Shown piece by piece: positions 27,169 to 38,792 of a DNA stretch of 64,000 nt. The notes below the pieces were generated by a model. It did not search any database, was not told the origin of the DNA, and saw nothing but the letters and a program-made list of their open reading frames with translations. Source of the stretch: Ureibacillus aquaedulcis (lineage in GTDB: Bacteria > Bacillota > Bacilli > Bacillales_A > Planococcaceae); NCBI RefSeq assembly GCF_030418165.1, contig NZ_JAUHTQ010000010.1:1-64000 (forward strand), written 5' to 3'. The translations under genes were made by a program, and so were the position numbers. Within the stretch, counting starts at the first letter, position 1. The number at the start of each line of letters is the position of its first letter.

Positions 27169-28437
27169 TTGTTCAAATTTAATGATGAAAAAGGCAATTT
27201 AAAGTGCTCGTTCTGTGGAAAACCACAAGAACAAGTACGAAAACTAGTAGCTGGACCAGGCGTATACATTTGTGATGAATGTATCGAGCTATGTTCTGAA
27301 ATCGTTGTAGAAGAATTAGGGGTTGAAGAAGAAATTGATTTTCAGGAAATCCCTAAGCCAAAAGAAATTTTATCGATTTTAGATGAATATGTTATTGGAC
27401 AAGAGCGCGCCAAAAAAGCTTTAGCTGTTGCTGTGTACAATCACTATAAACGTATTAATTCGAACAGTAAGATTGATGATGTGGAATTGTCAAAATCCAA
27501 CATCGTTTTAATCGGACCAACAGGTAGTGGGAAAACACTCCTTGCTCAAACACTAGCTCGAATTTTAAATGTGCCATTTGCAATTGCAGATGCGACTTCA
27601 CTAACAGAAGCGGGTTATGTTGGGGAGGATGTTGAAAATATCCTTTTAAAATTGATACAAGCGGCTGATTATGATATTGAACGTGCAGAAAAAGGAATTA
27701 TTTATATAGATGAGATCGACAAAGTAGCTCGCAAATCTGAAAATCCTTCCATTACACGTGATGTATCAGGCGAAGGTGTTCAACAAGCATTACTTAAAAT
27801 TCTTGAGGGTACAACGGCAAGTGTTCCTCCACAAGGCGGAAGAAAACACCCACATCAAGAATTTTTACAAATAGATACTACAAATATTCTATTTATCGTA
27901 GGTGGCGCATTTGATGGAATCGAACAAATCATTAAGCGTCGTCAAGGACGAAAAGTGATAGGATTTGGCTCAGATCCAAAGAAAATGGAGGAAGACAAAG
28001 CATCCCTTCTTTCACAATTAATTCCAGAAGACTTACTGAAATTTGGTCTAATTCCGGAGTTTATTGGGCGTTTACCAGTTTTGGCTTCTCTGGAACAACT
28101 AGATGAAGAGGCGCTGGTACAAATTTTGACTGAACCAAAAAATGCTCTTGTTAAGCAGTACCAAAAAATGCTCGAGCTAGATAAGGTTGAGCTGGAATTC
28201 AATGAAGAAGCGCTTCAAGCGATTGCAAAAGAGGCAATCGAACGTAAGACAGGTGCTCGTGGATTACGTTCAATTATTGAATCGACTATGTTGGAAATGA
28301 TGTTCGAGCTTCCTTCCCGTGAAGATATAGTAAAATGTATTGTAACGAAGGAAACAATCACGGACAAAGCAACACCAAAATTAATTCTTGCTGATGGCAC
28401 AGAGTTAAAAAAGAACGACAAAAAAACTTCAGCTTAA
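27169..28437 (+). CDS. clpX: ATP-dependent protease ATPase subunit ClpX
   Basis: AAA+ unfoldase that feeds proteins into ClpP. 422 residues with an N-terminal zinc-binding domain (CSFCGKPQ and CDECIELC), Walker A GPTGSGKT, Walker [10 protein letters not shown], the pore-loop GYVGEDVE and the ClpP-binding IGF loop (KVIGFGSD). TTG start with AGGGGTGA upstream. In B. subtilis lonB follows; here lonA comes next. Confidence 0.97.
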   Translation: MFKFNDEKGNLKCSFCGKPQEQVRKLVAGPGVYICDECIELCSEIVVEELGVEEEIDFQEIPKPKEILSILDEYVIGQERAKKALAVAVYNHYKRINSNSKIDDVELSKSNIVLIGPTGSGKTLLAQTLARILNVPFAIADATSLTEAGYVGEDVENILLKLIQAADYDIERAEKGIIYIDEIDKVARKSENPSITRDVSGEGVQQALLKILEGTTASVPPQGGRKHPHQEFLQIDTTNILFIVGGAFDGIEQIIKRRQGRKVIGFGSDPKKMEEDKASLLSQLIPEDLLKFGLIPEFIGRLPVLASLEQLDEEALVQILTEPKNALVKQYQKMLELDKVELEFNEEALQAIAKEAIERKTGARGLRSIIESTMLEMMFELPSREDIVKCIVTKETITDKATPKLILADGTELKKNDKKTSA

Positions 28438-28458
28438 TTAGCTTGAGTTCAGCATACT

Positions 28459-28522
28459 AAGAGCGAGAGCTGACTTCGACCTTGCGTAAAAAACGCTAGT
28501 CGCAAGTCGGCTCTTTCTTCCA
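28459..28522 (+). terminator. Terminator after clpX
   Basis: Long imperfect hairpin: AGAGC...GCTGACTTCGAC on one side and GTCGCAAGTCGGCTCT on the other, followed by TTCTTCC. T-run is weak. Confidence 0.6.
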
Positions 28523-28719
28523 AAATAAACTTTATACATATGGTGTCTAATTTGAGCATCTATTTACATAATAAGTAGTAGGTTGGATAAAATGAATAAA
28601 TGAGATTTTGAATTCTCTTTACAGAAATTACTACGATTATGTACGTGAAAAGTTAAGTTTTTAACACATACTAACAAAGCGGGTTGTTACGGAAAACGTG
28701 GATGGAGGTGAATACCCGC

Positions 28720-31038
28720 ATGAGTAAAACAATCGAGAATATACCACTTTTACCATTACGTGGTCTATTAGTTTACCCTACAATGGTTTTACATATCGAT
28801 GTTGGGAGAGCTCGTTCGGTAGCGGCTTTAGAGCATGCAATGTTAAATGATAATCAAATCTTCTTGGCAACACAAAGGGATTTACGTGTTGAACAACCAA
28901 AAGAGGAAGAGCTTTATTCGATTGGGACTTTAGTAAATGTAAAACAAATGCTGAAGCTTCCAAACGGTACGCTGCGCATTTTGGTGGAGGGTATTAGCCG
29001 TGCCCAGATGACTAATTATGAAGAACAAAATGACTTTACTACAGTTGACGTAGAAGTCCATGAAGATGTAAAAGAAAAAGATGCCGAGATTGAGGCATTG
29101 ATGCGTACCTTGGTAAGTTATTTCGAAAAGTATGCAAAATCTTCGAATAAAATTACGACAGAAACAATCGACTCTATCTTGGATATAGAGGAACCAGGAC
29201 GCTTGGCGGATATCGTAGCTTCCCATTTACCATTCAAAGTCGCGGAGAAACAAGAAGTTCTTGGGATTTTCAATGTAAAGAAACGATTGGATCACTTAAT
29301 TATCAGACTTCATGACGAACAAGAAGTACTTAACCTTGAGAAAAAGATCAACTCTAAAGTGAAACAAGCGATGGAGCGTACGCAAAAAGAATACTATTTG
29401 CGTGAACAGATGAAAGCAATCCAGGCCGAGCTCGGTGACAGAGAGGGCAAAACAGGTGAAGTAGCAGAATTGCGCAAGCGTGTTGAAAATGCCGGTATGC
29501 CTGAATCGACTCTGAAGGTTGCATTAAAAGAATTGGATCGTTACGAAAAGCTGCCTGCAGCAAGTGCAGAAAGTGGCGTTATTCGAAATTATATTGAATG
29601 GCTTGTGACGATTCCATGGAAAGAAAGTACGGAAGACCGACTTGACATTAAGCATGCGGAAGAAATATTGGATCGTGACCATGATGGTTTAGAAAAAGTG
29701 AAAGAGCGTATCTTGGAATACCTATCTGTTCGTCAGTTGATGAACTCTGTTCGCGGTCCGATCTTGTGTTTGGCAGGACCTCCAGGGGTAGGTAAAACTT
29801 CGTTGGCTCGTTCAGTTGCAGAAAGCTTAAACCGTAATTTTGTACGTGCATCTCTTGGCGGTGTTCGAGATGAGTCGGAAATTCGCGGACATCGTCGAAC
29901 ATATGTCGGAGCGATGCCTGGTCGAATTATTCAAGGAATGAAAAAAGCGGGTACAGTTAACCCTGTCTTCTTGCTTGATGAAATTGACAAAATGTCAAAC
30001 GACTTCCGTGGGGACCCTTCTGCCGCAATGTTGGAAGTATTGGATCCTGAACAAAACAGTACTTTTAGCGACCATTATATTGAAGAGTCGTATGACTTAT
30101 CGCAAGTTATGTTCATTGCAACGGCAAATGATTTAAGTACAATACCTGGTCCTTTACTTGACCGTATGGAAGTTATTTCGATTGCGGGCTACACGGAAAT
30201 CGAAAAAACAATGATTACGAAGAATCATTTAATTCCAAAACAAATTAGTGAGAATGGGTTGAAGAAAGCACAGCTTACTATTAAAGACGAAGCTATCGTT
30301 GATTTAATTCGTTACTATACACGTGAAGCGGGTGTGCGTAATCTTCAGAGACAAATTGCGGCTTTATGTCGCAAGGCTGCCAAAATCATCGTTTCCGGCG
30401 AGAAAAAACGTGTAACGGTAAACTCGAAGGTATTGGAAGAAATGCTTGGAAAGCACAGATACCATTATGGTCAAGCAGAAACGGAAAACCAGGTTGGTGT
30501 GGCAACAGGCCTTGCTTATACGACTGTTGGCGGAGATACTCTTCAAATTGAGGTGTCATTAACACCAGGGAAGGGTAAATTAATCCTGACAGGTAAACTT
30601 GGGGACGTAATGAAAGAGTCGGCTCAAACAGCGCTATCTTACGTTCGTTCACTATCCGATAAATTAGAAATCAACACTGATTTTTTTGACCAGAATGATA
30701 TTCATATCCATGTTCCTGAAGGTGCCGTGCCAAAAGATGGTCCTTCTGCAGGGATTACAATGGCAACGGCTTTAGTATCAGCAATTTCCAATAAACCAAT
30801 CAAACGCGAAGTAGGTATGACAGGCGAAATTACCTTGCGTGGCCGAGTGCTTCCGATTGGCGGGTTAAAAGAAAAATCGCTGGGTGCTCACCGGGCAGGA
30901 TTAACAACAATCATTATCCCTAAAGATAATGAAAAAGATATTGATGATATTCCAGAGAGTATTCGTGAACAACTTACGTTTAAACCTGTATCATCTGCAG
31001 AAGAAGTGCTGAATATAGCGCTTGTTGGAGGTTTTTAA
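28720..31038 (+). CDS. lonA: ATP-dependent protease LonA
   Basis: Homohexameric AAA+ serine protease for damaged and regulatory proteins. 772 residues: N-terminal substrate domain ([18 protein letters not shown] onwards), coiled-coil linker, AAA+ module with Walker [10 protein letters not shown] and Walker B FLLDEIDK, and the protease domain with the Ser-Lys dyad (serine in PKDGPSAG, lysine in [13 protein letters not shown]). ATG 28720 follows GGAGGTGA; the in-frame upstream ATG at 28684 lacks a site and does not match LonA N-termini. Confidence 0.96.
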   Translation: MSKTIENIPLLPLRGLLVYPTMVLHIDVGRARSVAALEHAMLNDNQIFLATQRDLRVEQPKEEELYSIGTLVNVKQMLKLPNGTLRILVEGISRAQMTNYEEQNDFTTVDVEVHEDVKEKDAEIEALMRTLVSYFEKYAKSSNKITTETIDSILDIEEPGRLADIVASHLPFKVAEKQEVLGIFNVKKRLDHLIIRLHDEQEVLNLEKKINSKVKQAMERTQKEYYLREQMKAIQAELGDREGKTGEVAELRKRVENAGMPESTLKVALKELDRYEKLPAASAESGVIRNYIEWLVTIPWKESTEDRLDIKHAEEILDRDHDGLEKVKERILEYLSVRQLMNSVRGPILCLAGPPGVGKTSLARSVAESLNRNFVRASLGGVRDESEIRGHRRTYVGAMPGRIIQGMKKAGTVNPVFLLDEIDKMSNDFRGDPSAAMLEVLDPEQNSTFSDHYIEESYDLSQVMFIATANDLSTIPGPLLDRMEVISIAGYTEIEKTMITKNHLIPKQISENGLKKAQLTIKDEAIVDLIRYYTREAGVRNLQRQIAALCRKAAKIIVSGEKKRVTVNSKVLEEMLGKHRYHYGQAETENQVGVATGLAYTTVGGDTLQIEVSLTPGKGKLILTGKLGDVMKESAQTALSYVRSLSDKLEINTDFFDQNDIHIHVPEGAVPKDGPSAGITMATALVSAISNKPIKREVGMTGEITLRGRVLPIGGLKEKSLGAHRAGLTTIIIPKDNEKDIDDIPESIREQLTFKPVSSAEEVLNIALVGGF

Positions 31039-31041
31039 ACA

Positions 31042-31623
31042 ATGAAAGTCCATAATGTTGAAATGGTCATCAGTGCTGTAAAGCCGGAGCAGTATCCAGA
31101 AGATGGGCTTCCCGAATTTGCATTGGCTGGTCGATCGAATGTTGGTAAATCATCTTTTATCAACAAAATGATTGGAAGAAAAGCATTAGCCCGTATTTCA
31201 TCAAAACCAGGGAAAACACAAACGTTGAACTTCTACAAAATCGAAGAGCAATTATTCTTCGTCGATGTACCTGGTTATGGCTACGCGAAAGTTTCGAAAA
31301 CCGAGCGTGAAGCCTGGGGCAAAATGATTGAACGATATATAACAGCGCGTAGTGTCCTACGTGCTGTTGTATTAATCATTGATCTACGTCATCCGCCTAC
31401 AAACGATGACGTGATGATGTATGATTTCTTGAAGTATTACAATATCCCTGCAATTATTATCGCTACAAAAGCGGATAAAATAAAAAAAGGGAAATGGGAT
31501 CAGCATAAAAAGGTAGTGAGAGACACATTGGAAATGGACAAAAATGATCCATTAATCGTTTTCTCATCCGAAACTGGTCTTGGCTTTGAACAAGCTTGGC
31601 AAGAAATAGAAAAACGAATGTAA
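31042..31623 (+). CDS. ysxC: Ribosome biogenesis GTPase YsxC/EngB
   Basis: Essential GTPase needed for late assembly of the large ribosomal subunit. 193 residues with G1 [10 protein letters not shown]2 around KPGKTQT, G3 DVPGYG, G4 TKAD and G5 SSE. It begins 4 bases after the lonA stop, so it is co-transcribed with lonA as in B. subtilis. Confidence 0.96.
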   Translation: MKVHNVEMVISAVKPEQYPEDGLPEFALAGRSNVGKSSFINKMIGRKALARISSKPGKTQTLNFYKIEEQLFFVDVPGYGYAKVSKTEREAWGKMIERYITARSVLRAVVLIIDLRHPPTNDDVMMYDFLKYYNIPAIIIATKADKIKKGKWDQHKKVVRDTLEMDKNDPLIVFSSETGLGFEQAWQEIEKRM

Positions 31624-31638
31624 TGCCTACATACTTTC

Positions 31639-31670
31639 ATGCACTAGTGATGATTCGCTAGTGCATTTTG
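31639..31670 (+). terminator. Terminator after ysxC
   Basis: Stem ATGCACTAG (31639-31647) with CTAGTGCAT (31658-31666), then TTTTG. Confidence 0.75.
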
Positions 31671-31702
31671 TCTAATTAAGCACAAAACTTTAGATATGGG
31701 AT

Positions 31703-31858
31703 TGGTATTACGAGTATTCAATTGGAGAAGTGAATCGACCGCTAGCCCTTGGTATTACGACAATTCAAATGGAAATGCGTATCGACCGGCAGCAGAGCGC
31801 CTGGTATTAGAACGTTTCAATAAGAAAACTGCATCGAATGGTAGCGAAGCGACGATTA
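31703..31858. repeat. Three degenerate tandem copies of a ~50-base unit
   Basis: Each copy starts TGGTATTA (31703, 31750, 31802) and continues with an ATTCAAtGGA-like block and ATCGACCG or ATCGAATG about 30 bases later. Periods are 47 and 52 bases, not a multiple of three. No gene in the surrounding 31671-31930. Confidence 0.55.
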
Positions 31859-31934
31859 ATATGACGACAATTTAGGAAAAAATTCAGTGCACGCTGGCAA
31901 AATATTTGCAATATTACTATTTAAGTCTTCATTA

Positions 31935-31963
31935 TTGAAACATAATGTAATGTTTGTTACACT
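31935..31963 (+). promoter_or_regulatory. Candidate sigma-A promoter of hemA
   Basis: TTGAAA (31935-31940), 17-base spacer, TACACT (31958-31963). The PerR-like box lies just downstream, over the expected start of transcription. An alternative extended -10 (TGTTAGAAT, 32046-32054) lies closer to the gene. Confidence 0.45.
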
Positions 31964-31967
31964 TACT

Positions 31968-31982
31968 TTAGAATAATTCTAA
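31968..31982. promoter_or_regulatory. PerR-like operator before hemA
   Basis: Perfect palindrome TTAGAAT-A-ATTCTAA, matching the PerR consensus TTATAATnATTATAA at 12 of 14 defined positions. In B. subtilis PerR represses the hemAXCDBL operon until peroxide stress, so this is a plausible conserved site. Confidence 0.6.
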
Positions 31983-32091
31983 TTTAAAAATGATAAATAA
32001 TTTCATAACCTGTTCACAAAAAGATTAGGGATAACGCTTTCTTTATGTTAGAATAGACTCTATGAAATAGATCGTGTGAGGTGTAAAGTTC

Positions 32092-33453
32092 ATGCATACA
32101 CTTGTAGTAGGCTTGAATTATAAAACTGCGCCAGTCGAAATTCGTGAAAAATTGTCGTTTATTGAGAGTGAACTTCCGAAGGCGATGGCAGCATTAAAAA
32201 ATGAAAAAAGCATATTGGAAGACGTAATTGTTTCAACTTGTAATCGAACTGAGATATATGCAGTTGTAGACCAATTGCATACAGGTCGTTATTATATTAA
32301 ACAATTTCTGGCAAAGTGGTTCGACATTCCAGTGGACCAATTTGACGAGCATCTATACATTCGTGAAGATGATGACTCATTGCATCATCTTTTCCGCGTT
32401 ACATCGGGAATTGACTCAATGGTGTTAGGTGAGACGCAAATTCTAGGACAAGTAAAGAAGAGCTTTTTAGACGCTCAAGAAGTAGGGACAACAGGTACTA
32501 TTTATAATCAGTTGTTTAAGCAGGCTGTTACATTTGCTAAACGTGCTCATAATGAAACAACGATTAATGAAAATGCAGTATCTGTTTCTTATGCAGCAGT
32601 GGAACTTGCCAAAAAGATTTTTGGTACATTAAAAAATAAGCATGTCGCGATATTAGGGGCCGGCAAGATGGGCGAACTTGCGATTCAAAACCTATACGGC
32701 AACGGCGTAGGGAAAGTGACGGTAGTCAATCGTACTTTTGAAAAAGCAGAAAAGCTTGCATCTAAATTTAATGGGGATGCAAAATCAATACAAGAACTGC
32801 AATGTATGTTATTGGAAGCCGACATTTTAATCAGTTCAACAGGTGCTACCGAGTATGTAATCGATTTTGAATTAATGCAATTTGTCGAACGTTTACGTAA
32901 GGGCAAACCTTTATTTATGGTAGATATTGCTGTTCCACGTGATATAGATCCTCGTATTAGTGATCTGCCAAATGTTTTCTTGTATGATATTGATGACTTG
33001 CAAGGAATTGTTGAGGCAAATTTAGCGGAGCGTGAGCAAGCGGCTAAAGAAATTACGGATATGATTGGACAAGAGGTTATTCAATTCAAGGATTGGTTTG
33101 CAACTCTTGGCGTTGTTCCGGTAATCTCCGCATTACGCAAGAAAGCAAATCGTATTCAACAAGAAACGATGGCTAGTATTGAAAACAAAATGCCGAACCT
33201 AACGGAACGTGAACGCAAAATTTTAAATAAACATACGAAATCGATCATTAATCAACTTTTGAAGGATCCTATATTGCAGGCAAAAGAATTGGCTAACTCC
33301 CACAAAGCCAATCAACAACTTCAACTTTTCCAACAGATTTTTGGAATTGAAGAAGATGTTGCAGACGAAGTGAATGAACAACAGCAAAAAGAAAAAGCCT
33401 TTATCGAAAGTTCACAGAACAGCGGCGTTCTAGATGGGAAATTGTCATTCTAA
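32092..33453 (+). CDS. hemA: Glutamyl-tRNA reductase
   Basis: First enzyme of haem synthesis by the C5 route: reduces glutamyl-tRNA(Glu) to glutamate-1-semialdehyde with NADPH. 453 residues; catalytic C50 in [13 protein letters not shown]-binding motif GAGKMGELA and the C-terminal helical dimerisation domain. The [18 protein letters not shown] signature is present in two parts ([17 protein letters not shown]). GAGGTG precedes ATG 32092. In contrast to B. subtilis, a terminator-like hairpin and 319 bases separate it from hemX. Confidence 0.96.
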   Translation: MHTLVVGLNYKTAPVEIREKLSFIESELPKAMAALKNEKSILEDVIVSTCNRTEIYAVVDQLHTGRYYIKQFLAKWFDIPVDQFDEHLYIREDDDSLHHLFRVTSGIDSMVLGETQILGQVKKSFLDAQEVGTTGTIYNQLFKQAVTFAKRAHNETTINENAVSVSYAAVELAKKIFGTLKNKHVAILGAGKMGELAIQNLYGNGVGKVTVVNRTFEKAEKLASKFNGDAKSIQELQCMLLEADILISSTGATEYVIDFELMQFVERLRKGKPLFMVDIAVPRDIDPRISDLPNVFLYDIDDLQGIVEANLAEREQAAKEITDMIGQEVIQFKDWFATLGVVPVISALRKKANRIQQETMASIENKMPNLTERERKILNKHTKSIINQLLKDPILQAKELANSHKANQQLQLFQQIFGIEEDVADEVNEQQQKEKAFIESSQNSGVLDGKLSF

Positions 33454-33574
33454 CTTTATTCAACCTTGACATGAAGTTTTGTTGCTAAAAGGTGTACAAG
33501 TCTTTCATAGATGAACTCTAAAATAATAAGACTACTGTCAATTTAGTCAAGGCTTAATAATGATTATGAAATTG

Positions 33575-33625
33575 AGGCGTTTTCGTATCTATATATCAAC
33601 ATTAGATACGAGGACGCCTGTTTTT
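33575..33625 (+). terminator. Terminator between hemA and hemX
   Basis: AGGCGT..TCGTATCTA (33575-33591) pairs with TAGATACGA..ACGCCT (33603-33619), 15 bp in total with a small internal loop, then GTTTTT. The rest of 33454-33772 shows no gene. Confidence 0.75.
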
Positions 33626-33772
33626 ACAAACTTTGCATGATTTCAACTAGTTATTTTACTGGTAAGCTATGATAACCAAAGCGTAAATGGAATTTATACA
33701 TAATATTACGCAAAAATTGTAAATTCGGTATTAGCATCATAAAAGTTGTAAAAGATGAAGAAGGGTAGCGAA

Positions 33773-34600
33773 ATGACAGAATTAGCAATGGCTAGGCTAA
33801 ATGAAATAATGGTTGTCCTATATGCAATAGGCATCGTTTTTTATTTCATTGATTTTTTCTATAAACGTGTAAAAATTCGTCGAATAGGATTTTGGTTTAT
33901 TTCCATCGTATGGATATTGCAGACAATTTTCTTTGTACTATTTATTATCGAAACAAAACGATTTCCAATTCTTTCATTATCGGAAGGAATTTATTTTTAT
34001 GCCTGGTTGCTGGTGACACTCTCGATTCTCTTACATTGTATTGCACGTGTAGACTTACCTGTGTTTTTTATTAATGTATTAGGATTTATTTTTGTCACGA
34101 TTCATTTATTTGCGCCAGCACAGGTAGAAAATCCGCTGGTAAAATCGCTTGAATCCGAAATGGTGTTCATTCATATATCCTTTGCCATACTTTCCTATGC
34201 GGCGTTTTCTCTATCATTTGTTTTTTCCGTCTTATATTTAATACTATATAGATTATTAAAAGAGAAAAAATATACGAAATTATGGTCAAGGCTTCCAGAT
34301 CTACATCAAACGAGCAGATGGATGCTTTATTCAATCTTGGTTGGTGTACCAATCATTTTTATTAGTTTAATTTTGGGACTTGAATGGGCATTTTTAAAAC
34401 TGGATGCACTGTCCATATTTGATGTGAAGATTTTAGGGTCCTTTGTGATCACACTGATTTATCTGTTGATTTTGGTATTGCATCATAGTGGAAGATTAAC
34501 AGGGTTGAATTTTGCTTGGGCTCAAATTTATACTTTTTTACTAGTTGTCATCAATTTCTTTTTAGGAAGTAAATTATCCGACTTCCACATTTGGTATTAG
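33773..34600 (+). CDS. hemX: HemX, CcsA-family membrane protein
   Basis: 275-residue membrane protein with eight predicted helices and the cytochrome c assembly (CcsA/CcmC-like) motif region LSEGIYFYAWLL, where W-rich haem-handling motifs sit in relatives, plus conserved histidines (FIHISFAILSYAAF, LHHSGR). In B. subtilis HemX lowers HemA protein levels. ATG 33773 was chosen since the protein then starts like B. subtilis HemX; an ATG 18 bases upstream is less likely. First gene of the hemXCDBL run. Confidence 0.88.
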   Translation: MTELAMARLNEIMVVLYAIGIVFYFIDFFYKRVKIRRIGFWFISIVWILQTIFFVLFIIETKRFPILSLSEGIYFYAWLLVTLSILLHCIARVDLPVFFINVLGFIFVTIHLFAPAQVENPLVKSLESEMVFIHISFAILSYAAFSLSFVFSVLYLILYRLLKEKKYTKLWSRLPDLHQTSRWMLYSILVGVPIIFISLILGLEWAFLKLDALSIFDVKILGSFVITLIYLLILVLHHSGRLTGLNFAWAQIYTFLLVVINFFLGSKLSDFHIWY

Positions 34601-34640
34601 CTATAGAATGCAGGTTTTTTAGAGGAAAGGTAGGCTCATC

Positions 34641-35570
34641 ATGAGAAAAATTATAGTAGGTTCAAGAAGAAGTAAGTTAGCTCTAACGCAAACAAACTGG
34701 TTTATCAACGAATTAAAAAATGCAGGGGTTCCTTTTGAATTTGAGGTAAAAGAAATTGTAACAAAAGGAGATCGTATTTTGGACGTTCAATTATCCAAGG
34801 TTGGCGGTAAAGGCTTATTTGTGAAAGAAATTGAGCAAGCTCTTTTTGATAAAGAAATTGACTTTGCCGTCCATTCAATGAAGGATATGCCAGCTGTATT
34901 GCCGGAAGGCTTAGTAATCGGCTGTATCCCTCCTCGCGAAGACGCAAGAGATGCATTTATTTCTAACGGGCATGTAAAGTTCGCAGACCTTCCAAAAGGC
35001 GCCGTCGTTGGGACGAGCTCATTACGTCGAGGTGCACAGCTGCTTCAAGCAAGACCCGACCTGGAAATAAAGTGGATCCGCGGAAACGTAGAAACACGCC
35101 TGGCTAAATTAGAAAGTGAAGGCTTTGATGCAATTATTTTAGCAGCTGCCGGATTGAAACGTCTCGGTTGGAATGATGAGGTTGTAACTGAATACTTGGA
35201 TACGGATATTTGCTTGCCGGCTGTTGCACAGGGGACACTTGGTATTGAGTGCCGTGGGGATGATGAAGAACTTCTATCGGAATTAGCAAAACTGACAGAT
35301 CGAATCACATGGAACGAAGCACATACAGAACGAGCATTTTTAGCTGCTATGGACGGGGGCTGCCAGGTACCGATTGCAGGCTATGCAACTACTGAAGGGG
35401 AAACAATCACTTTTACTGGCTTAGTAGCAGCACCTGACTCATCTGTGATCTATAAGGAAACAGTAACGGGAACAAACCCGGAAGAGCTTGGGAAAGAAGC
35501 AGCGAAAATTTTAACAGAGCAAGGGGCCTTTGATTTAATTCAAAAAGTGAAGGCTGAGCTGGATGCTTAA
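34641..35570 (+). CDS. hemC: Porphobilinogen deaminase
   Basis: Hydroxymethylbilane synthase: joins four porphobilinogens on a dipyrromethane cofactor. 309 residues; cofactor attachment C241 in [12 protein letters not shown]; substrate-binding arginines in [11 protein letters not shown] and HSMKDMP motif present. AGAGGAAAGG precedes the ATG. The stop overlaps hemD by 8 bases. Confidence 0.96.
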   Translation: MRKIIVGSRRSKLALTQTNWFINELKNAGVPFEFEVKEIVTKGDRILDVQLSKVGGKGLFVKEIEQALFDKEIDFAVHSMKDMPAVLPEGLVIGCIPPREDARDAFISNGHVKFADLPKGAVVGTSSLRRGAQLLQARPDLEIKWIRGNVETRLAKLESEGFDAIILAAAGLKRLGWNDEVVTEYLDTDICLPAVAQGTLGIECRGDDEELLSELAKLTDRITWNEAHTERAFLAAMDGGCQVPIAGYATTEGETITFTGLVAAPDSSVIYKETVTGTNPEELGKEAAKILTEQGAFDLIQKVKAELDA

Positions 35571-36330
35571 ACCACTTGAAGGGAAAACAGTCGTTGTGAC
35601 AGGTTCTTCCAAAACTTCGGCTGTTCTTTTTGAAATAGAGGCATTGGGTGGAGAAGCAGAATTTTATCCTCTCATTGAAACTACCGAAAAAATTCAGCCG
35701 GATGACAAGCTGAAATTGGAACAGGCTCAAAATTTTGATTGGCTAATATTTACGAGTCAAAATGCCGTAGAAGCTTTTTTAAACAAAATTAAGCGTCATC
35801 AGTTGAAACGTTCCGATTTTGGTGGGAAAATTGCTGCAGTGGGTTCTAAAACTGCAGATTTACTGAAGGAACATCATTTCGAGGTGAACTTTACACCGAC
35901 TGTTTATAGTGCAGATGTGTTTGTAAGTGAGTTTCCTCAGGTAGCAGGCGACAACCCGGGATGTTTGTTTTTAAGAGGAAGTAAGGCAAAAGAAACTTTG
36001 AAGAATGGGTTGCCTTTTGAACTAACGGAATGGACGGTCTATGAGACGCATGAAAAACTGTCTACAGTAGAACCATTGATCCGCCTTATCCAATCCAGAA
36101 AGCAACCGATTGTTATTTTTGCTAGTCCATCTGCAGTGGATGTTTTTGCAAAAAACATCGTTCCTATTGTGGGATGGCAAAACGCAAAATACGCAAGTAT
36201 TGGTCATATTACAGCAGCTAGAATTGAGCATTATGGAGCTCAAGTTACATATAAACCAACAAATTATACAATGCTAGCGGTTATAGAAGAAATACGAATG
36301 AGAGAGGAAATTAGACATGACAGAACTTAA
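35563..36330 (+). CDS. hemD: Uroporphyrinogen-III synthase
   Basis: Cyclises hydroxymethylbilane with inversion of ring D. 255 residues. This family is poorly conserved; the visible signatures are [13 protein letters not shown] in the first domain and [14 protein letters not shown] and [11 protein letters not shown] in the second. Overlaps hemC at its start and hemB by 14 bases at its end, so the three are translationally coupled. Confidence 0.92.
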   Translation: MLKPLEGKTVVVTGSSKTSAVLFEIEALGGEAEFYPLIETTEKIQPDDKLKLEQAQNFDWLIFTSQNAVEAFLNKIKRHQLKRSDFGGKIAAVGSKTADLLKEHHFEVNFTPTVYSADVFVSEFPQVAGDNPGCLFLRGSKAKETLKNGLPFELTEWTVYETHEKLSTVEPLIRLIQSRKQPIVIFASPSAVDVFAKNIVPIVGWQNAKYASIGHITAARIEHYGAQVTYKPTNYTMLAVIEEIRMREEIRHDRT

Positions 36331-37297
36331 TTTCAGAAGACATCGCCGTCTTCGTTCATCACAAGCAATGCGCTCAATGGTTAAAGAAACTTATTTACAC
36401 AAAGAAGATTTAATTTATCCGATTTTTGTAATGGAAGGGGAAAACATTAAGAATCCAGTAAATTCTATGCCGGGTGTTTTCCAATTTTCTTTAGATACTT
36501 TAAATGCGGAAGTAGATGAAGTGGTTGAGTTTGGTATTCCTGCGGTGATTCTATTTGGTTTACCAGCCCAAAAAGATGCAGAAGGAACAGGCGCTTTCCA
36601 TGATCATGGCATTGTTCAGGAAGCGACTCGCCAAATTAAGGAGCGTCATCCTGAATTAATCGTAATTGCAGATACATGTCTATGTGAATTCACGGACCAT
36701 GGCCACTGTGGAGTTGTAGAGGGAGAGAAAATTTTAAACGATGCTTCTCTTGATGTGCTGGGCCGTACTGCTGTTTCCCAAGCTAAAGCTGGTGCAGATA
36801 TTATTGCACCTTCCAATATGATGGACGGTTTCGTTGCCGCCATTCGTGTTGCATTGGATGAAGCTGGATTCGAAGATGTACCGATTATGTCCTACGCTGT
36901 AAAATATGCATCTGCATACTACGGACCGTTCCGTGAAGCAGCTGATGGTGCTCCTCAATTCGGTGACCGCAAAACCTATCAAATGGACCCGGCCAATCGT
37001 TTAGAAGCTTTCCGTGAGGCAGAATCGGATATTGAAGAAGGAGCAGATTTCCTGATCATCAAACCTGCTTTATCTTACTTGGATATCATCCGTGATGTTC
37101 GAAATAATTACACTTTGCCAATCGTTGCCTATAACGTATCAGGTGAATATGCGATGATTAAAGCAGCTGCCCAAAATGGATGGATCGAAGAAAAGCCTGT
37201 AGTAATGGAAACTTTACTAGGTATGAAGCGTGCTGGAGCAGACATGATTTTAACTTATCATGCAAAAGACGTTGCTCGCTGGTTGGAGGGAAAATAA
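36317..37297 (+). CDS. hemB: Delta-aminolevulinic acid dehydratase
   Basis: Condenses two 5-aminolevulinates to porphobilinogen. 326 residues. Cysteines C121, C123 and C131 in [14 protein letters not shown] make it a zinc-type enzyme. The two active-site lysines lie in [14 protein letters not shown] and [21 protein letters not shown] upstream inside the end of hemD. Confidence 0.96.
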   Translation: MTELNFRRHRRLRSSQAMRSMVKETYLHKEDLIYPIFVMEGENIKNPVNSMPGVFQFSLDTLNAEVDEVVEFGIPAVILFGLPAQKDAEGTGAFHDHGIVQEATRQIKERHPELIVIADTCLCEFTDHGHCGVVEGEKILNDASLDVLGRTAVSQAKAGADIIAPSNMMDGFVAAIRVALDEAGFEDVPIMSYAVKYASAYYGPFREAADGAPQFGDRKTYQMDPANRLEAFREAESDIEEGADFLIIKPALSYLDIIRDVRNNYTLPIVAYNVSGEYAMIKAAAQNGWIEEKPVVMETLLGMKRAGADMILTYHAKDVARWLEGK

Positions 37298-37298
37298 T

Positions 37299-38585
37299 AT
37301 GACTTATGAAAAATCAATCCAAGCTTTCTCTGAAGCGGTTCATCTAATGCCAGGCGGGGTAAATAGCCCGGTTCGTGCATTTAAATCGGTGAATACCGAC
37401 CCAATTTTCATGGAATCAGGTAAGGGAGCCATCATAAAAGACATCGATGGCAATGAATACATTGACTATGTATTAAGCTGGGGTCCACTTATTCTAGGCC
37501 ATTCACATCCTGAAGTTGTAGAAGCAATTCAAGAACAGGTTGCAAAAGGAGCATCATTTGGTGCACCAACTTTATTGGAAAATAAATTGGCACAAATCGT
37601 AATAGACCGAGTTCCTTCTGTTGAGATGGTTCGTTTTGTGTCATCAGGAACAGAAGCTACTATGGCAGCATTACGTCTTGCACGCGGATATACTGGAAGA
37701 GACATCATTTTAAAATTTGAAGGTTCTTATCATGGTCATGGCGATTCTTTGTTAATTAAAGCAGGCTCTGGGGTAGCGACCCTTGGATTGCCGGATAGCC
37801 CTGGAGTACCTGCCGATATCGCAAAAAACACAATGACTGTTGCTTATAACGACTTAGAAGCTGTTCAAGTTGTTTTTGAAACATATGGTCAACAAATTGC
37901 TGGGGTCATTGTAGAACCGGTTGCCGGCAACATGGGAGTTGTGCCTCCTAAACCGGGTTTCTTGGAAGGACTGCGTAAAGTAACAGAAGAGAATGGTGCT
38001 CTCCTGATTTTTGATGAAGTAATGACAGGTTTCCGTGTTGATTACAATTGTGCACAAGGCTACTTTGGTGTTAACCCGGATTTAACTTGCCTTGGTAAGG
38101 TGGTAGGTGGAGGTCTGCCAGTAGGGGCTTTCGCTGGTAAACGTGAGATTATGGAACACATTGCCCCAGCTGGTTCGGTATACCAAGCTGGTACATTATC
38201 GGGTAATCCGCTTGCCATGACAGCAGGTATTGAAACATTATCTCGTTTAACTCCAGAGTCCTATGAGCATTTCAAAAAGCTTGGAGACCAATTGGAAGCA
38301 GGAATTCGTGAAGCAGCAACGAAATATAATATTCCACATACAGTCAACCGTGCCGGTTCAATGATTGGTTTATTCCTGACGAACGAGGAAGTAGTAGACT
38401 TTGCATCTGCGAAAACAGCGGATTTAGAGATGTTTGCTGAATACTTCAGATTAATGGCCGAAGAAGGAATTTATTTACCACCTTCCCAGTTTGAAGGATT
38501 ATTTATTTCAACAGCACATACTGAAGAGCATATTGCCAAAACAGTACAAGCATTCCACAATGTATTTGCTAAACTAGCTAAATAA
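37299..38585 (+). CDS. hemL: Glutamate-1-semialdehyde 2,1-aminomutase
   Basis: PLP aminomutase making 5-aminolevulinate, the product used by HemB. 428 residues; PLP lysine K267 in [14 protein letters not shown], with FDEVMTGFR before it. ATG 37299 has GGAGGG upstream and follows hemB by one base; the longer frame from 37260 lies inside hemB without a site. Last haem gene of the cluster. Confidence 0.96.
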   Translation: MTYEKSIQAFSEAVHLMPGGVNSPVRAFKSVNTDPIFMESGKGAIIKDIDGNEYIDYVLSWGPLILGHSHPEVVEAIQEQVAKGASFGAPTLLENKLAQIVIDRVPSVEMVRFVSSGTEATMAALRLARGYTGRDIILKFEGSYHGHGDSLLIKAGSGVATLGLPDSPGVPADIAKNTMTVAYNDLEAVQVVFETYGQQIAGVIVEPVAGNMGVVPPKPGFLEGLRKVTEENGALLIFDEVMTGFRVDYNCAQGYFGVNPDLTCLGKVVGGGLPVGAFAGKREIMEHIAPAGSVYQAGTLSGNPLAMTAGIETLSRLTPESYEHFKKLGDQLEAGIREAATKYNIPHTVNRAGSMIGLFLTNEEVVDFASAKTADLEMFAEYFRLMAEEGIYLPPSQFEGLFISTAHTEEHIAKTVQAFHNVFAKLAK

Positions 38586-38599
38586 TTATGATCTGTAAT

Positions 38600-38639
38600 A
38601 AAGCATCTTTTTCGTTATGGAAAAGATGCTTATTTTTTT
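38600..38639 (+). terminator. Terminator of the hem operon
   Basis: AAGCATCTTTT (38601-38611) pairs with AAAAGATGCTT (38621-38631), followed by A and seven T. Confidence 0.9.
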
Positions 38640-38792
38640 ATGGGAAACGATACCTTTCATTTTATTGTGCTAAGAATTTTATTCAGAAATACTTTCAATG
38701 CATATACAATAGATTGCAAACTAAAAGATTAACGGAATGAATTAGCATACTTACAATCTTCATGCATATGGTAGTTACGGGAGGGATGCCAA

